64,000 nucleotides of DNA from Plantibacter sp. Leaf314 (GTDB taxonomy: Bacteria > Actinomycetota > Actinomycetes > Actinomycetales > Microbacteriaceae), in assembly GCF_001423185.1 (NCBI RefSeq), contig NZ_LMOB01000003.1, forward strand, positions 186,001 to 250,000, in the 5' to 3' direction. The position numbers were made by a program, and so were the translations under genes. The notes beneath the pieces are model-generated. The model worked only from the letters and a program-made list of their open reading frames with translations. It searched no databases and was not told where the DNA came from. Numbering within the stretch: the first letter of the stretch is position 1; every line of letters begins with the position of its first letter. Below, in pieces: positions 17,035 through 28,236 of this stretch.

Positions 17035-18072
17035 ATGGCGGGATCTCGAGGCTGGACGGACGACATCCTCGGCGAGGGGTTCCAGCAGCGCACGCTGACG
17101 CTCGAACCGGATGACGAGGGCGACGTCGTTGCGACGCTCGTCCGCTACCGGATGCCGCCGCTCGAACAGCTGGGCGAGTTCCTGCTCCCCGACGTCGCCG
17201 ACGGGATCGACGTCCTGTACGTCCACGGCTGGTCGGACTACTTCTTCCAACGGCACCTCGCCCGCTTCTGGGCGAGACTCGGCGCACGGTTCTACGCGCT
17301 CGACCTGCGGAAGTACGGACGAAGCCTCCGGCCGCGCCAGACGCCCGGGTACGTGGACGATCTCCGTACCTACGACGAGGACATCGAGGCCGCCCTCACC
17401 GTCATGGGGCACGGTGCCGCGGACCACGCCGCGGGTCGGCGGACCCGTCGCCGACTCGTCCTCCTCGGGCATTCGACGGGTGGCCTCACCCTGAGCCTGT
17501 GGACGGCGCGGAACCAGGACCGGGTCGCCGGGCTCGTCCGCAACAGTCCCTGGCTGGAGTTCCAGGCGAGACAGCTCGGTCGGCTCGCCATCGCTCCGCT
17601 CATCCAGGCCGGTTCCCGGATCGATCCGCGGGCCCAGCTCCCCGTCGTCGACCTCGGGTTCTACACCCGGTCCGTGTCGAGCACGATGGACGGCGCGTGG
17701 GACTACGACCTCGCGTGGCGGCCGCTCCACGGGTTCCCGCTGCACCCCGGTTGGCTGAACGCCATCCTCACCGGGCATCGTCTCGTCGACGCGGGTCTGC
17801 ACCTGCGCGTCCCGGCGCTCACCCTGCTGTCGGCGCGGAGCGTCCTGCTCCCACGGTGGAACGACGCGATGCTGAGGAGCGACACGGCGTTGGACGTCGA
17901 TGCGGTCGCCGAACGCGCGCTCGACCTCGGTGAGACCGTCACGATCGTCCGCCTCGACGGAGCGCTCCACGACGTCTTCCTCTCGGAGGAGCCGGTCAGG
18001 GAGCGCGCGTTCGACCAGATCGTCGCGTGGGGCCGTGGGTATCTCGCGGCGCCCGTCACGCGTCAGCGCTGA
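17035..18072 (+). CDS. Alpha/beta hydrolase
   Basis: A 345-residue cytoplasmic serine hydrolase with no signal peptide. The nucleophile elbow is LLGHSTGGLT, preceded by VLYVHGWSDYFFQ (the oxyanion HG motif) and the strand FYALDLRKYGRS. The catalytic His is probably in DGALHDVFLS near the C-terminus. The overall pattern resembles lysophospholipase/monoacylglycerol-lipase-like hydrolases, but the substrate is not predictable. TAGCGT (17023-17028) lies six bases before the ATG, suggesting a leaderless transcript. Confidence 0.88.
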   Translation: MAGSRGWTDDILGEGFQQRTLTLEPDDEGDVVATLVRYRMPPLEQLGEFLLPDVADGIDVLYVHGWSDYFFQRHLARFWARLGARFYALDLRKYGRSLRPRQTPGYVDDLRTYDEDIEAALTVMGHGAADHAAGRRTRRRLVLLGHSTGGLTLSLWTARNQDRVAGLVRNSPWLEFQARQLGRLAIAPLIQAGSRIDPRAQLPVVDLGFYTRSVSSTMDGAWDYDLAWRPLHGFPLHPGWLNAILTGHRLVDAGLHLRVPALTLLSARSVLLPRWNDAMLRSDTALDVDAVAERALDLGETVTIVRLDGALHDVFLSEEPVRERAFDQIVAWGRGYLAAPVTRQR

Positions 18073-18257
18073 GTCGGAGGGTGGCGGCGTCGCGGGCCGG
18101 CCGGGCGCCGCGGATCGGGGCGACCGAAGGCGAGCCACTCGGCATAACTGTGGTCCTGGCCGATCGAACACCAGCAAGGGACGCCGACCTGCTGATCGTC
18201 GCTCGATGTCCGGAAGACTTCGAGATGCGATCCGTCCGAGGGTCTCGAATGATCCAC
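18063..18257 (-). CDS. Possible small hypothetical protein (weak)
   Basis: A 64-codon frame on the minus strand with ATG at 18257 and a stop that overlaps the end of the alpha/beta hydrolase by ten bases. The middle, QQVGVPCWCSIGQDHSYAEW, has a varied, protein-like composition, and third positions of the second half are GC-rich, unlike a random reading. I recognise no family. It lies in the 343-bp stretch 18073-18415, which otherwise has no convincing gene. It may be a gene remnant or chance. Confidence 0.25.
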   Translation of the reverse strand: MDHSRPSDGSHLEVFRTSSDDQQVGVPCWCSIGQDHSYAEWLAFGRPDPRRPAGPRRRHPPTQR

Positions 18258-18415
18258 GTGTGCTCCAACGACCGGGCCCCGCGGTGTACGGGGCGGCTAT
18301 CGTCCGACCGGAGGCCGGACGGAGCGCGCCGTGCGCTCCACTGGAGAGAGTGGATCAGTCGTCGGTCGTGACGCGGTCACGCCGAAGTGCCGCGCCCGAT
18401 CGACTCAGCGGTAAC
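18258..18415. other. Intergenic stretch without recognisable gene
   Basis: Nothing coding stands out in this remainder of the 343-bp gap between the hydrolase and yajQ. It contains a short CCCCG/CGGGG inverted repeat near 18277-18293 that might help end the minus-strand yajQ transcript. Composition is slightly less GC-rich than in the flanking genes. Confidence 0.4.
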
Positions 18416-18904
18416 TCAGCGGTAGTTGACGAACTGGAGGTCGATGTCGAGGTCGGCGCCCTTGAGCAGCGCCATCGTGGCCTGGAGGTCGTCGCGGCTC
18501 TTCGACGAGACGCGCAGTTCGTCGCCCTGGATCTGCGACTTGACCGACTTCGGGCCCTCGTCGCGGATGAGCTTGTTGGCCTTCTTGGCGATCTCCTGGC
18601 TGATGCCCTCCTTGAGGGTCGCCTCGATCCGGTACTCCTTGCCGCTGGCGAAGGGGTCGCCGACCTCGAGGCTCTTCAGGGAGATGCCGCGCTTGATGAG
18701 CTTCGACTCGAACACGTCGAGGATCGCCTTCACGCGCTCCTCGGTGTTCGCCTTCATGAGGATCTTCTCGCCGCTCCAGGCGATCGACGCACCGACGTTC
18801 TTGAAGTCGTAGCGCTGCTCGACCTCCTTGTGTGCCTGATTGAGGGCGTTGTCCGCCTCCATCTTGTCGACCTTGCTCACGACGTCAAACGAGGAATCTG
18901 CCAT
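18416..18904 (-). CDS. yajQ: YajQ family cyclic-di-GMP/nucleotide-binding protein
   Basis: A 162-residue protein matching the YajQ family (UPF0234) along its whole length: [20 protein letters not shown] at the start, [14 protein letters not shown] in the middle and a C-terminal [20 protein letters not shown]. YajQ proteins bind nucleotides; some bind cyclic di-GMP and act with a transcription factor, but this is not shown for actinobacteria. ATG 18904 gives the conserved N-terminus; an in-frame ATG lies three codons upstream. It is divergent from the lipoprotein transglycosylase gene. Confidence 0.95.
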   Translation of the reverse strand: MADSSFDVVSKVDKMEADNALNQAHKEVEQRYDFKNVGASIAWSGEKILMKANTEERVKAILDVFESKLIKRGISLKSLEVGDPFASGKEYRIEATLKEGISQEIAKKANKLIRDEGPKSVKSQIQGDELRVSSKSRDDLQATMALLKGADLDIDLQFVNYR

Positions 18905-18957
18905 GTGGACCATGGTACCGCCGGTGTCGGTCAGGCGGGTGTGGTTGGCTGGGGGAG

Positions 18958-19722
18958 ATGCACAGCCCAGAGACGCAGGACCGGCCGACGGCCGCCAGAC
19001 GACGGCGGTCCCTCGCAGGTGCCTCGATCCTCCTGGGGGCCATCCTGCTGAGCGGGTGCGCACCGGAACCGGAACCCGTGCCGTACGCCAAACCTGTCGA
19101 GGTGCCGCCGAAGAGCGACGCCCCCGACGGTGGCGTGGCGAACGTGGATCTCGCCGACGAGGGGTGGGTGGCAGAGGTGTCGTCGTCGAGCGGCATCCCG
19201 GAACGCGCCCTCCGGTCCTACGCGGGCGCCGCCATCCGCAAAGCGGAGCTGACGCCGGAGTGCGGCATCGGGTGGACGACGATCGCCGCGGTGGGGTTCG
19301 CCGAGAGCGACCACGGCCGCCACGACGGTTCGAAGCTCGGCGAGGACGGCGTCGTGACGCCACCGATCTTCGGCGTCCCCCTGCAGGGTGGCGAGACGGA
19401 GGAGATCACGGACACTGACCAGGGCGTCATCGACGGCGACCCGGTCCACGATCGGGCGGTCGGGCCGTTCCAGTTCATCCCGGAGTCATGGGAGAACTGG
19501 GGGACCGACGCGAGCGGTGACGGGGTCCTCGACCCGCAGAACCTCGACGACGCGGCGATGGCGGCTGCGAACTACCTCTGCCGGGCGAGCGACTACGACA
19601 TGCGGACGGAGGCGGGATGGCTGAGCGGGATCCGGGCCTACAACTCGTCCCCCGAGTACCTTCGACGGGTCGCCGCCGCCGCGAACGAGTACGCCGAAGC
19701 GGTGTCGTCAGCGGAGAAGTGA
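18958..19722 (+). CDS. Lytic transglycosylase-like lipoprotein
   Basis: A 254-residue predicted exported lipoprotein. The signal peptide has a basic start (RRRR), a hydrophobic core and the lipobox LLSGC, so the mature protein would begin at Cys about residue 33. The domain that follows has the soluble transglycosylase fold: [14 protein letters not shown] holds the likely catalytic Glu, and [18 protein letters not shown] with [20 protein letters not shown] is the SLT/murein-B-like signature. It should cleave peptidoglycan glycan strands outside the membrane. A paralogue is at 36760. A GGGGGAG tract abuts the ATG. tRNA-Tyr lies 105 bp downstream. Confidence 0.9.
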   Translation: MHSPETQDRPTAARRRRSLAGASILLGAILLSGCAPEPEPVPYAKPVEVPPKSDAPDGGVANVDLADEGWVAEVSSSSGIPERALRSYAGAAIRKAELTPECGIGWTTIAAVGFAESDHGRHDGSKLGEDGVVTPPIFGVPLQGGETEEITDTDQGVIDGDPVHDRAVGPFQFIPESWENWGTDASGDGVLDPQNLDDAAMAAANYLCRASDYDMRTEAGWLSGIRAYNSSPEYLRRVAAAANEYAEAVSSAEK

Positions 19723-19750
19723 GCGGCCTGACGACGGGTCCTCATCCTGA

Positions 19751-19780
19751 TTTCGCGTCCGGCCATCTGGCGGCTATATT
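19751..19780 (+). promoter_or_regulatory. Candidate promoter of tRNA-Tyr
   Basis: TTTCGC (19751-19756) and TATATT (19775-19780) are separated by 18 bp, in an AT-richer patch 48 bp before the mature tRNA. The -10 is strong and the -35 is weak. Confidence 0.45.
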
Positions 19781-19827
19781 GGTCAAGCGCTTTCGGTTGG
19801 CTGTTCGAAAGTCGGTCGGGCGCGCTT

Positions 19828-19909
19828 GGCGAGTTACCCTAGCGGCCAAAGGGATCTGACTGTAAATCAGACGGCTCAGCCTTCGGGGGTTCGAATCCCT
19901 CACTCGCCA
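19828..19909 (+). tRNA. tRNA-Tyr (GTA)
   Basis: An 82-base class II tRNA. The acceptor GGCGAGT pairs with ACTCGCC, the anticodon stem-loop TCTGACTGTAAATCAGA shows the GTA anticodon, and a long variable arm precedes the GGTTCGAATCC T-arm. CCA is not encoded. A hairpin terminator follows. Confidence 0.95.
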
Positions 19910-19916
19910 CTGAACG

Positions 19917-19944
19917 ATTGCCTCACCCCTACGGGTGGGGCAAT
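19917..19944 (+). terminator. Terminator after tRNA-Tyr
   Basis: ATTGCCTCACCC pairs with GGGTGGGGCAAT over 12 bp (one G-T pair) around a CTAC loop. A T-rich stretch GTTCGTTTCT follows, so this looks intrinsic. Confidence 0.75.
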
Positions 19945-20114
19945 GTTCGTTTCTGGGACTGGTGCCTGTGGGTGCCGCCAGGAGGGTCGTGGGTTGCCGC
20001 CGCCGTCGCCGAGCGCAACCCGGATGCCGCGAGTGTCGAAGCGCTCACAGGACGCGTCCACACGCACTCGAACTCGGCATCTGGAATGTCAGTGGTCCAT
20101 GGTGGACTGGAGTC

Positions 20115-21383
20115 ATGACCGAGACCACCACCGCGACCCGCGCGAGCGACGAGTACGCCGCGCAGCTCGCCGAGTTCTCGGACGAGTATGCGGAGATCGG
20201 TCGACTGCGGGCGGCACTCGACGCGCGAGAAGCGCGCCTGCTCGCGCGCTCCGCTGCGTATGCGGACGCGCTCGCTGACTCCGTCGTCCCCGCGATCTAC
20301 CCGCCCGCAGAGCGGCGTGCACTCTCGCGGCGTTCGACGTGCGCGATGCTCGCGATGGCGACCCGCTCCGCCGAGCGGACAGTCCTGCACGCCACGGACG
20401 ACGCCGAGCGGCTCGTGAACGAGGCCCCCGCAGTGTTGGCGGCGCTGGAGGCTGGCCTCATCTCCGGCCGACATGCGCGCACGATCACGGACCAGCTTCG
20501 CGAGGTCCCGACCGTCGGCCGTGCCTCCTTCCTCGCCGACGTGCTTCCCATCGCGGAACGGTCCACCGTTGCGCGGCTCAAGAAGCGCGCGAAGGACCTC
20601 CGCGAACGACTCCACCCAGAATCCATCACCGCGCGTGCACTGCGTTCCGAGGCAGACCGCCGCGTCGAGTTCGAGCTGGCCTCGGACGGTATGGCGTGGG
20701 TGAACCTGTTCACCACGGCGCCGATCGCGCAGGGCATGATCGAGCGACTCGAGAGCGCAGCGTCCGAAGCGCGTCGCGCTGGCGACCAGCGCACCTGCGG
20801 GCAGCTCCAGGCCGACGCCCTCGCGGCCCTGGCCCTCACCGGCGTCACGCCGGACGATGTCGTTTCGAACCCCGTCCTCCCGCACCCGATCGAAGTGCAG
20901 GAGCACATCAAGCCCACCGTGCAGATCACCGTCCCGGCGCTGAGCATGGCCGGCGTCTCCGACGCCCCCGCCACGCTCGATGGGTACGGGCCGATCGACC
21001 CCGAGACCGCCGCGCGCATCGCGGTCAACGCACCCTCCTTCACCCGCATCCTGGTCCAGCCGGAAACCGGAGCCGTCCTCTCCGTCGGCCGCGGCCAGTA
21101 TCGCGTTCCCGCCGATCTCCAGCGGGCGGTGCGGCTCCGAGACGGCACCTGTCGGGCACCCGGCTGCGGGAGGCGCGCTAGAGCCTGCGACCTCGACCAT
21201 TCGGTCGCCTGGCAGGACGGCGGAACGACAGACGTGGGGAATCTCGCCTGTCTCTGCCGACATCACCACCGGATGAAGCACCTCCCCGGCTGGGGCCTTG
21301 AACATCGACCGGGTGGAGTGCTCGACTGGACGACACCCGACGGCAAACACCATCGAACCGAGCCGGACCGCGCACCGTTCTGA
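20115..21383 (+). CDS. DUF222 domain HNH endonuclease-like protein
   Basis: A 422-residue protein of the DUF222/HNH family, which is present in many copies in actinobacterial genomes. The N-terminal two thirds are the mostly helical DUF222 domain. The C-terminal zinc/HNH part begins at RDGTCRAPGCGRRARACDLD, with DHSVAW giving the catalytic D-H pair and NLACLCRHHHRMKH giving the N and final H. The four cysteines and histidines expected for metal binding are present, so the nuclease looks intact. Biological role is unknown; 13E12 repeat proteins of mycobacteria are relatives. The ATG has GGAG a few bases upstream. Its place right behind a tRNA gene fits acquisition there. Confidence 0.9.
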   Translation: MTETTTATRASDEYAAQLAEFSDEYAEIGRLRAALDAREARLLARSAAYADALADSVVPAIYPPAERRALSRRSTCAMLAMATRSAERTVLHATDDAERLVNEAPAVLAALEAGLISGRHARTITDQLREVPTVGRASFLADVLPIAERSTVARLKKRAKDLRERLHPESITARALRSEADRRVEFELASDGMAWVNLFTTAPIAQGMIERLESAASEARRAGDQRTCGQLQADALAALALTGVTPDDVVSNPVLPHPIEVQEHIKPTVQITVPALSMAGVSDAPATLDGYGPIDPETAARIAVNAPSFTRILVQPETGAVLSVGRGQYRVPADLQRAVRLRDGTCRAPGCGRRARACDLDHSVAWQDGGTTDVGNLACLCRHHHRMKHLPGWGLEHRPGGVLDWTTPDGKHHRTEPDRAPF

Positions 21384-21391
21384 CCACGTCC

Positions 21392-21413
21392 GGTCCCTGA
21401 GCTTGTCGAAGGG
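21392..21413 (+). repeat. Dispersed intergenic repeat, copy 2
   Basis: GGTCCCTGAGCTTGTCGAAG plus GG, differing from copy 3 at one position. It lies eight bases after the HNH gene stop. Confidence 0.75.
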
Positions 21414-21476
21414 AGCGCACTCCTCGGCGACCGGGCCGGCCAGGGCGCATGAGGCGGGCGGCCGTAGGGTGGTGGG

Positions 21477-22304
21477 GTGACCGGCCACGAAGAGCTCCTC
21501 AAGATCGCCACCGACATCGCCACCGACGCGGGGGAGCTGATCCTGCGCCGACGACGCGAGGGCGTCGAGATCGCCGCGAGCAAGTCCTCGATCGAGGACG
21601 TCGTCACGCGAGCCGACCGCGAGTCCGAGCAGTTCATCCGCGATCGACTCCTCGCAGCCCGCCCCGACGACGGCTTCCTCGGTGAAGAGACCGGCGCGGA
21701 AGGCGGCTCGACCGGCACCTCGGGCCTCACCTGGGTGGTCGACCCCATCGACGGCACCGTCAACTACCTCTACGACATCCCCGCGTACGCCGTGAGCATC
21801 GGGGTCGTCGAGGGTGAACCCGATCCCGCCACCTGGACCACACTCGCCGGTGCCGTCGTGAACCCGGTGCTGGGCGAGTCGTACACGGCGGCCCGTGGAT
21901 CCGGATCGCACCTCAACGGCCGCACGCTCGAGGTGAACCGGGGCGTCGCCCCGAACGTCGCCCTGCTCGGCACCGGCTTCTCGTACACGGCCTCGCGGAG
22001 GATGGAACAGGCCGCGGTCCTCGGCGCACTCCTCGGCACCTTCCGTGACGTCCGCCGGATCGGTTCCGCGGCCCTCGACCTCTGCAGTGTCGCGTCCGGC
22101 CGCCTGGACGCCTACTACGAGAGCGGGCTGAAGCCCTGGGATCAGGTCGCCGGGGCGCTCGTCGCGGCTGAAGCGGGCGCGACGGTCGCCGGGTTCGACG
22201 GCGCCCCCGCCACCACGAAGCTCATCATGGCCGCAGACGCACCCCTGCTCGACGTCCTCGAGCGCCTGCTCGTCGAGCAGGGCTTCGCCTCGTCCATCGG
22301 CTGA
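21477..22304 (+). CDS. Inositol-1-monophosphatase family protein
   Basis: A 275-residue Mg-dependent phosphatase of the inositol monophosphatase superfamily. FLGEETG supplies the first metal-binding glutamates, WVVDPIDGTVNYLYDIP is the main metal-binding signature, and KPWDQVAGALVAAEAGATV is the second. Possible substrates are inositol phosphate, histidinol phosphate or fructose bisphosphate; motifs do not decide. The GTG start follows TAGGGT (21465-21470) by six bases, so it is probably leaderless. Confidence 0.92.
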   Translation: MTGHEELLKIATDIATDAGELILRRRREGVEIAASKSSIEDVVTRADRESEQFIRDRLLAARPDDGFLGEETGAEGGSTGTSGLTWVVDPIDGTVNYLYDIPAYAVSIGVVEGEPDPATWTTLAGAVVNPVLGESYTAARGSGSHLNGRTLEVNRGVAPNVALLGTGFSYTASRRMEQAAVLGALLGTFRDVRRIGSAALDLCSVASGRLDAYYESGLKPWDQVAGALVAAEAGATVAGFDGAPATTKLIMAADAPLLDVLERLLVEQGFASSIG

Positions 22305-22565
22305 ACCGTCGGCCCGGCGGTGAGGGACGCCCCGAAACGCTCCGGTCGCGACTCGTTCATAAGAGAACTCTCATATGGCCTCTGACCAGGGTTTTCCACA
22401 ACAAAACCGAGCACTGCCATGGCTTTTTCAGGCTCCCGTTGCTAGCATTTATCTATTCGTTACGTCCGCGTTCCCCCGCGTGGACGGACTTCACGCCCTA
22501 TCTGCTAGCCCCGTTGAAAGGCCCCCGCCCCCTTGTCACGCCATGCAAGCCCTGAGGACACCCCT
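22305..22565. promoter_or_regulatory. AT-rich leader and promoter region of the M23 peptidase
   Basis: This 261-bp intergenic stretch is much richer in A and T than its surroundings, especially 22355-22465. It holds promoter-like elements (TTTTCA near 22425, TAGCAT and TTTATC near 22443-22452) and an imperfect hairpin GTCCGCG/CGCGTGGAC at 22464-22485. A long 5' leader is possible. I see no riboswitch I can name; the c-di-AMP (ydaO) pattern was looked for and not found. Confidence 0.4.
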
Positions 22566-23780
22566 GTGCTTCCCGACCCTCAGGACCCGCAGAACACGTC
22601 CGCCGAGCGAGACACTGCACCCGTGCAGACGCCTCCCCTCAGCCGCCGTGAACTCCGCGAACGCGAGCGTCAGGCGGCGGCAGCCCTCGAGCAGCAGGAG
22701 TCCGTGCTGCAGGACCCGACCCACGAGGCGAACGTCGCCGAGCCCGAGGCTGCTCCTGCCGTCGACCCCGTCGACGAGATGATCGCCGAGGCGATCGAGG
22801 CGGTCCACACGTCCGACGTCGCCGACCTCGCGCCGGCCGAGTCCGAGTCGCTCATCGCCGAGCCGACCCTCGCCCCCGATGCCACCACGCCGACGTCGTC
22901 CGTGCCCGTCGACACCGACATCCCCCTCGCCGACGCCTCGCGTCCGCGCCGCTCGACCCGGGCCACCTCCGCTCCCGTGTCGACGACGAAGCCCCGCAAC
23001 ACGAGTCGTCCGGCGTCCACGCCTGCCGCTCCTCGCCCCTCGGGCATCGCCCGTAAGCGCCACATCACCACCAAGATCTTCGCCGGTGCCGCGATGGGCT
23101 TCGTCGCCCTCATGGCCGTCGCGACCTCCGTCCCGGCCAACGCGCTCCTCACCGCAGAAGACGTCGCGACCTCGGTCGCCGAGGCATCCCAGGCCGAGCT
23201 CGGCGACGGCAACGGGCTCAGCAACCAGGCCTCCCAGTCGCTCGACAGCGAGGGCTCGGCAGAACTGACCTTCACCCGCGACGACTACACGACGAGCACC
23301 GTCGAAGAAGCCGCCGCCGCGATGGGCATCCGCCCCGCCAACACCTTCACCAACAACCCGAACGGCACCATCCAGTGGCCGTTCGCCGTCGGTGTCACCA
23401 TCGGCGACCGCTTCGGTGCTCGCGACTGCGCAGGCTGCTCCAGCGACCACCACGGCCAGGACTTCAACCCCGGCAACGGCGCCCCCATCCAGGTCATCGC
23501 CGACGGCGTCGTCCGCCACGTCGAAGACGGCGAAGGCTCGCTCGGCGTCAACGTCATCGTCGACCACACGATCAACGGTCGCCTCGTCTCGAGCGTCTAC
23601 GCGCACATGCAGCACGGTTCCGTCCGGGTCACCGAGGGGCAGGCCATCAAGGTCGGCACCATCCTCGGCCTCACCGGCTCCACCGGTATGTCCACCGGAC
23701 CGCACCTGCACTTCGAGATCCGACTCGACGGCGTCACCTGGGTCGACCCGCTCGAGTGGTTGTACGCCAACGTCAACTGA
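22566..23780 (+). CDS. M23 family metallopeptidase (cell-wall endopeptidase)
   Basis: A ~404-residue envelope protein. The first ~165 residues are cytoplasmic, acidic and disordered, then Pro/Thr-rich. A single membrane segment follows (IFAGAAMGFVALMAVATSVP), and the extracytoplasmic C-terminal ~130 residues are an M23/LytM domain. The zinc ligands are visible as HHGQDFNPG (H-x3-D) and HLHFE, so the enzyme should be active and cut peptidoglycan cross-bridges. GTG 22566 is chosen because AGGAC lies ~7 nt upstream; an in-frame TTG at 22533 would add 11 residues. A strong hairpin follows at 23803. Confidence 0.88.
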   Translation: MLPDPQDPQNTSAERDTAPVQTPPLSRRELRERERQAAAALEQQESVLQDPTHEANVAEPEAAPAVDPVDEMIAEAIEAVHTSDVADLAPAESESLIAEPTLAPDATTPTSSVPVDTDIPLADASRPRRSTRATSAPVSTTKPRNTSRPASTPAAPRPSGIARKRHITTKIFAGAAMGFVALMAVATSVPANALLTAEDVATSVAEASQAELGDGNGLSNQASQSLDSEGSAELTFTRDDYTTSTVEEAAAAMGIRPANTFTNNPNGTIQWPFAVGVTIGDRFGARDCAGCSSDHHGQDFNPGNGAPIQVIADGVVRHVEDGEGSLGVNVIVDHTINGRLVSSVYAHMQHGSVRVTEGQAIKVGTILGLTGSTGMSTGPHLHFEIRLDGVTWVDPLEWLYANVN

Positions 23781-23802
23781 CGTCGCGGACCCCGCCACCT
23801 GA

Positions 23803-23843
23803 CGAACGCCTCGCCCGAGTCCGGGCGGGGCGTTCGTGTTTCT
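23803..23843 (+). terminator. Intrinsic terminator after the M23 peptidase gene
   Basis: CGAACGCCTCGCCCG pairs with CGGGCGGGGCGTTCG (one mismatch or wobble) around a short loop, and TGTTTCT follows. Confidence 0.75.
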
Positions 23844-23868
23844 GCCGACAGTGGGAGTGGGTGGGTGT

Positions 23869-23952
23869 CCTTCGACAGGCTCAGGCACCAGAGGAGACCG
23901 GCTCAGGGACCAGACGAGATCGGCTCAGGGGTCGGGGTTTCGCTCAGGGACC
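23869..23952 (-). repeat. Dispersed repeat cluster, four partial units
   Basis: Read on the minus strand, GGTCCCTGAGC-like units recur four times at about 21-23 bp spacing, the last continuing into CTGTCGAAGG as in the single copies at 12559, 21392 and 61278. The cluster lies between the terminators of the M23 peptidase gene and the dTDP-glucose dehydratase gene. Confidence 0.65.
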
Positions 23953-23958
23953 TGCACG

Positions 23959-23994
23959 ACGAAGGCCCGCCGGCTGATGCCGACGGGCCTTCGT
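23959..23994 (-). terminator. Hairpin terminator of the dTDP-glucose dehydratase gene
   Basis: ACGAAGGCCCG and CGGGCCTTCGT form an 11-bp stem, and the loop adds a CGGC/GCCG pair. It sits 16 bp beyond the minus-strand stop codon. Confidence 0.65.
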
Positions 23995-24009
23995 TCGTGA
24001 CGGGGAGGG

Positions 24010-26827
<2,818 letters not shown>

Positions 26828-26928
26828 GGGTGCTCCTCGCAGCTGGCGACTCTCGGTCCGGGGTTCCCGGTCCTTCCATGCTCCTCGGGTGGTCCGAGCG
26901 TCACAAGGGAGCGACTCGGCCTTGCAGA

Positions 26929-26957
26929 GCCCTACCAGGTGCGGTAACGCTTCTCAA
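26929..26957 (-). promoter_or_regulatory. Candidate poxB promoter
   Basis: On the minus strand TTGAGA (26957-26952) and TAGGGC (26934-26929) are separated by 17 bp. Transcription would begin near 26922, giving a ~95-nt leader before poxB. Confidence 0.45.
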
Positions 26958-27071
26958 CACTCCGGCGCCAATCCACCTGAACGACGAACGCCTTGTAGCG
27001 TGGATGTTGGAACAGCCTGCCGACGACGCGGTGGTGCGGCCAACATCGACTGCACCGTGAAAGGGGCGGCC

Positions 27072-28133
<1,062 letters not shown>

Positions 28134-28236
28134 GCCCGTCAGCTCCCGCCCTACCACGTTTCGCGCGCTTCCGGGGAAGTCAGCCGGCCAGTGTACGGTC
28201 TCATCAACGATCGATCCCTTCGAGTGAAAGGGCGCC

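Noticed and set aside
13959..17093. A 1044-codon open frame on the minus strand
   Set aside because: It runs antisense to the polyprenyl synthase, fprA and the Gln-rich protein genes, which have clear motifs and starts. Its translation is Arg/Val/Leu-biased, as expected from the complement of GC-rich codons.
22305..22565. A c-di-AMP (ydaO) riboswitch before the M23 peptidase gene
   Set aside because: Cell-wall peptidases of actinobacteria often have one, but the conserved core and its flanking pseudoknot elements are not recognisable here.
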